From: Rhodocyclaceae bacterium
GTDB taxonomy: Bacteria; Pseudomonadota; Gammaproteobacteria; Burkholderiales; Ga0077523
Assembly: GCA_020248405.1 (NCBI GenBank)
Contig: JADCHQ010000035.1
Coordinates: forward strand, 1-64,000
Direction of reading: 5' to 3'
DNA: 64,000 nucleotides
Shown: positions 62,217 to 64,000 of the stretch, one piece after another
Position numbering within the stretch: position 1 is the stretch's first letter
How the letters are laid out: every line of letters begins with the position of its first letter
The notes under the pieces: generated by a model
The model's input: the letters and a program-made list of their open reading frames with translations, nothing else
The model's database searches: none
What the model was told of the DNA's origin: nothing
Program-made: the position numbers and the translations under genes

Positions 62217-63545
62217 TTACTTCAGCTTGCCTTCTTCCTTGAAGACCTTCTGCCAGTCCTTGATGAGCGCGTCGAGGGCCTCCTTGGCGGTACCCTTGTC
62301 GGCCACCACGTAGTCGTGGAGGCGCTTCTGCATGGCCTGCAGCAACTGCGCGTAGGCGGGCTCCTGCCAGAAGTCCTGCACGCCGTTCATGGCCTTGAGG
62401 AAGTCGGCGGCGAAGGGTGCGGTCTTGGCAAAGCCGGGATCACCCAGCACCGACTTGTGGCAAGAGTAGCCACCCAGGGCCCACCACTTCTTCTGGATGT
62501 CGGGCTGCGCGAACCACTTGATGTACTGCAGCGCCGCGTCCTTGTTGGGCGAGTAGGACACCACCGAGATGCCCTGGCCGCCCAGCGTGGAGGCCTCCAC
62601 CTTCTGGCCGGGATTCACGAAGAAGCCGATGCGCTCGCCGCCCACCTTCTCGTCCTTGTACAGGCCGGGGAAGAAGGCGAACCAGTTCATCATCATGGCC
62701 ACCTGGCCGGACTTGAAGGCGTCCAGGCCCTCCTGCATGTAGGCGTTGGTGTAGCCGGGCGGCGTGCAGCACTTGTAGAGCGCCTTGTAGAACTCCAGGC
62801 CCTCCGCGGCATCCTTCGAGTTGACGAAGCCTTCCATGGAATAGGGCTTCTTCGGGTCGTCGTACTTGAAGCCCCAGGAATACAGCGCCGAGGTGGCGCC
62901 CATGGTGATGCCCTCGGAGCCGCGCTCGGTGAAGATGGCGGCGCCGTAGACCTTCTTGCCGTCGATGGTGCGACCCTGGAAGAACTCGGCCACTTCCTTG
63001 AGCTCTTTCCAGGTCTTGGGCGCGGCCAGGTCGCGGTTGTGCTTCTTCTTGAACTCCGCCTGCAGCTCGGGCTTGGCGAACCAGTCCTTGCGGTACACCC
63101 AGCCGTTGGCGTCGCCCATGGCCGGCAGGGCCCAGTAGTTGGGCGAGCCCTTGGGCCAGGTGGAATAGGCATACACGGTGGCGGGCGCGAAGTCCGACAT
63201 CTTGATGCCGTTCTTGTCGAAGAAATCATTGAGCTTCACATAGTGGCCGTTCTCCGCCGAGCCGCCGATCCACTGGCTGTCGCCGATCATCAGGTCGCAC
63301 AACTTACCCTTGGAATTGAGCTCGTTGAGCATGCGGTCGGCGAAATTCGGCCATGGCACGAACTCGAACTTCATCTGGACGCCGCTCTTGGCGGTGAAGT
63401 CCTTGGACAGTTCCACCAGCGCGTTGGCAGGGTCCCACGCGGCCCAGCACAGGGTGATGGTTTTGGATTGCGCGAAGGCCGGGTTCGCGGCCGCGAACAT
63501 CGCGGCCGCCACCAGGGCGCCGGTTCCGCCGTAAATCTTCCTCAT
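62217..63545 (-). CDS. Extracellular carbohydrate/polyol-binding protein
   Basis: 442 residues with a Sec signal peptide (GALVAAAMFAAANPAFAQS, cleavage near residue 25). Family 1 solute-binding fold: ITLCWAAWDPANALVELSKDFTAKSG, CDLMIGDSQWIGGS, YWALPAMGDANGWVYRKDWF and AMMMNWFAFFPGLY. The downstream Dha kinase suggests the ligand is a small polyol or ketose (glycerol, dihydroxyacetone, erythritol or similar). First gene of the 10-kb operon; GGAGGAG lies upstream of the ATG. Two CACTAAACAT repeats lie in its upstream region. Confidence 0.9.
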   Translation of the reverse strand: MRKIYGGTGALVAAAMFAAANPAFAQSKTITLCWAAWDPANALVELSKDFTAKSGVQMKFEFVPWPNFADRMLNELNSKGKLCDLMIGDSQWIGGSAENGHYVKLNDFFDKNGIKMSDFAPATVYAYSTWPKGSPNYWALPAMGDANGWVYRKDWFAKPELQAEFKKKHNRDLAAPKTWKELKEVAEFFQGRTIDGKKVYGAAIFTERGSEGITMGATSALYSWGFKYDDPKKPYSMEGFVNSKDAAEGLEFYKALYKCCTPPGYTNAYMQEGLDAFKSGQVAMMMNWFAFFPGLYKDEKVGGERIGFFVNPGQKVEASTLGGQGISVVSYSPNKDAALQYIKWFAQPDIQKKWWALGGYSCHKSVLGDPGFAKTAPFAADFLKAMNGVQDFWQEPAYAQLLQAMQKRLHDYVVADKGTAKEALDALIKDWQKVFKEEGKLK

Positions 63546-63626
63546 GACTTGCTCCTCCTTCACGTTATTGGACACTCCCGCCACCGCACTTGCAGGCTCG
63601 GCGATCGCCGTGCACCGCAACAAAAT

Positions 63627-63715
63627 CACTAAACATCAATACGGTGACGCGCTGCAACAAGCCCCTGATCGGGCGCCGCGTCGCGTGTTTACCTTAATGG
63701 ATTCCCACTAAACAT
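63627..63715. promoter_or_regulatory. Direct repeats CACTAAACAT upstream of the transporter/Dha operon
   Basis: The 10-mer CACTAAACAT occurs at 63627-63636 and 63706-63715, 79 bp apart start to start, in an AT-rich island. On the minus strand the first copy (ATGTTTAGTG) covers a possible -10 TTTAGT with TTGCAG 18 bp upstream as -35. Likely operator sites for the operon or the divergent aminotransferase gene; the cognate regulator is unknown. Confidence 0.45.
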
Positions 63716-63817
63716 GGCAAGGTGTGTGGACGCCAGCCGCATGGAGGGCACGGTTGCAAGCCTGGCGGAGCGTGCCTAGGCTTGCGCGCTCGTTTTCCGG
63801 AGGCCTGTGGCTTCACC

Positions 63818-64000
63818 ATGAACTCGCCCGAGATCCTGAACCGCCTGCGCCATGCCGCGCGCATGGACGAAATCGAGCCATTCCACGTGGTGTCGCTGGT
63901 CACCCGCGCTCAGGCAATGGAGGCGGCGGGCCGCTCAGTGGTGAACCTGGTGGTGGGCGAGCCTGAAGCCCCCGCCGCCGAGCCCATCGCCGAGGCCGGC
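63818..64000 (+). CDS. PLP-dependent aminotransferase (class I/II), N-terminal part only
   Basis: The first 61 codons: MNSPEILNRLRHAARMDEIE, then FHVVSLVTRAQAMEAAGRSVVNLVVGEPE, matching the start of class I/II aminotransferases (the strand VVNLVVGEP precedes the substrate loop). The gene continues past the window. A CGGAGG site lies 15 nt before the ATG, a rather long spacing, so another start a few codons in is possible. Divergent from the binding-protein gene. Confidence 0.75.
   Translation, partial: MNSPEILNRLRHAARMDEIEPFHVVSLVTRAQAMEAAGRSVVNLVVGEPEAPAAEPIAEAG

Overview
The window is GC-rich and densely packed on both strands, with short gaps, frequent ATGA or GTGA stop/start overlaps and occasional GTG or TTG starts. 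The gene families (double-length UvrA, RhlE with a glycine/arginine tail, branched-chain-type amide/urea transporter, 3-hydroxybutyrate dehydrogenase, Entner-Doudoroff genes, diheme cytochrome, FIST/EAL signalling) suggest a metabolically versatile proteobacterium, most likely a betaproteobacterium of the Burkholderiales type. That placement is inference. No rRNA, tRNA, CRISPR array, insertion sequence or integrase was recognised. All motif and residue positions were read by hand.

Layout. 1-7.7 kb: a tandem double UvrA (cut by the window start) and an SF2 helicase, minus strand. 7.8-13.5 kb: glutathione peroxidase, benzoylformate decarboxylase, a secreted arylsulfatase and RecQ. 13.6-15.6 kb: RhlE-type RNA helicase behind a good sigma-70-like promoter and a structured leader of about 145 nt. 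15.7-19.4 kb: XRE-type regulator, a DUF1499 protein, a rhomboid protease, an atypical short-chain dehydrogenase and a DsbA-like isomerase. 19.4-23.3 kb: an eda-kdgK-M81 operon divergent from 3-hydroxybutyrate dehydrogenase.

23.4-32.4 kb holds a nitrogen-acquisition block on the minus strand: a fused urease gamma/beta subunit, a urease alpha subunit, a five-gene UrtABCDE/amide-type ABC transporter and an amidase. The alpha subunit keeps all nickel ligands, but the mobile-flap cysteine is alanine and a substrate-side loop is shorter. No ureDEFG maturation genes are in the window. This is the most unusual system here.

32.5-40.3 kb: a ferredoxin/CDGSH iron-sulfur protein, a diheme DUF1111 oxidoreductase, then a looser, less GC-rich stretch with a membrane LytTR regulator overlapping an outer-membrane protein tail to tail, a stand-alone GcvH and an NMT1/THI5-like binding protein. 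39.3-45.7 kb: a sensory cluster of a REC-PAS-LuxR regulator convergent with an operon of REC-EAL, FIST and multi-PAS histidine kinase. 46-53.5 kb: FAD-linked D-2-hydroxyacid-type dehydrogenase, Tat-type amidohydrolase with a small cysteine-rich secreted protein, a mandelate-racemase homologue with the catalytic KxK changed to KxR, a ketopantoate-reductase-like enzyme and a second amidohydrolase.

53.5-63.5 kb: one long operon combining a carbohydrate ABC transporter (binding protein, two permeases, a tiny membrane protein, two ATPases) with a complete PTS-driven dihydroxyacetone-type kinase (DhaL, DhaM, HPr, Enzyme I, a small regulator-like protein, DhaK). Import and a self-contained PEP phosphorelay are therefore encoded together. 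The window ends in the first codons of an aminotransferase, divergent from that operon.
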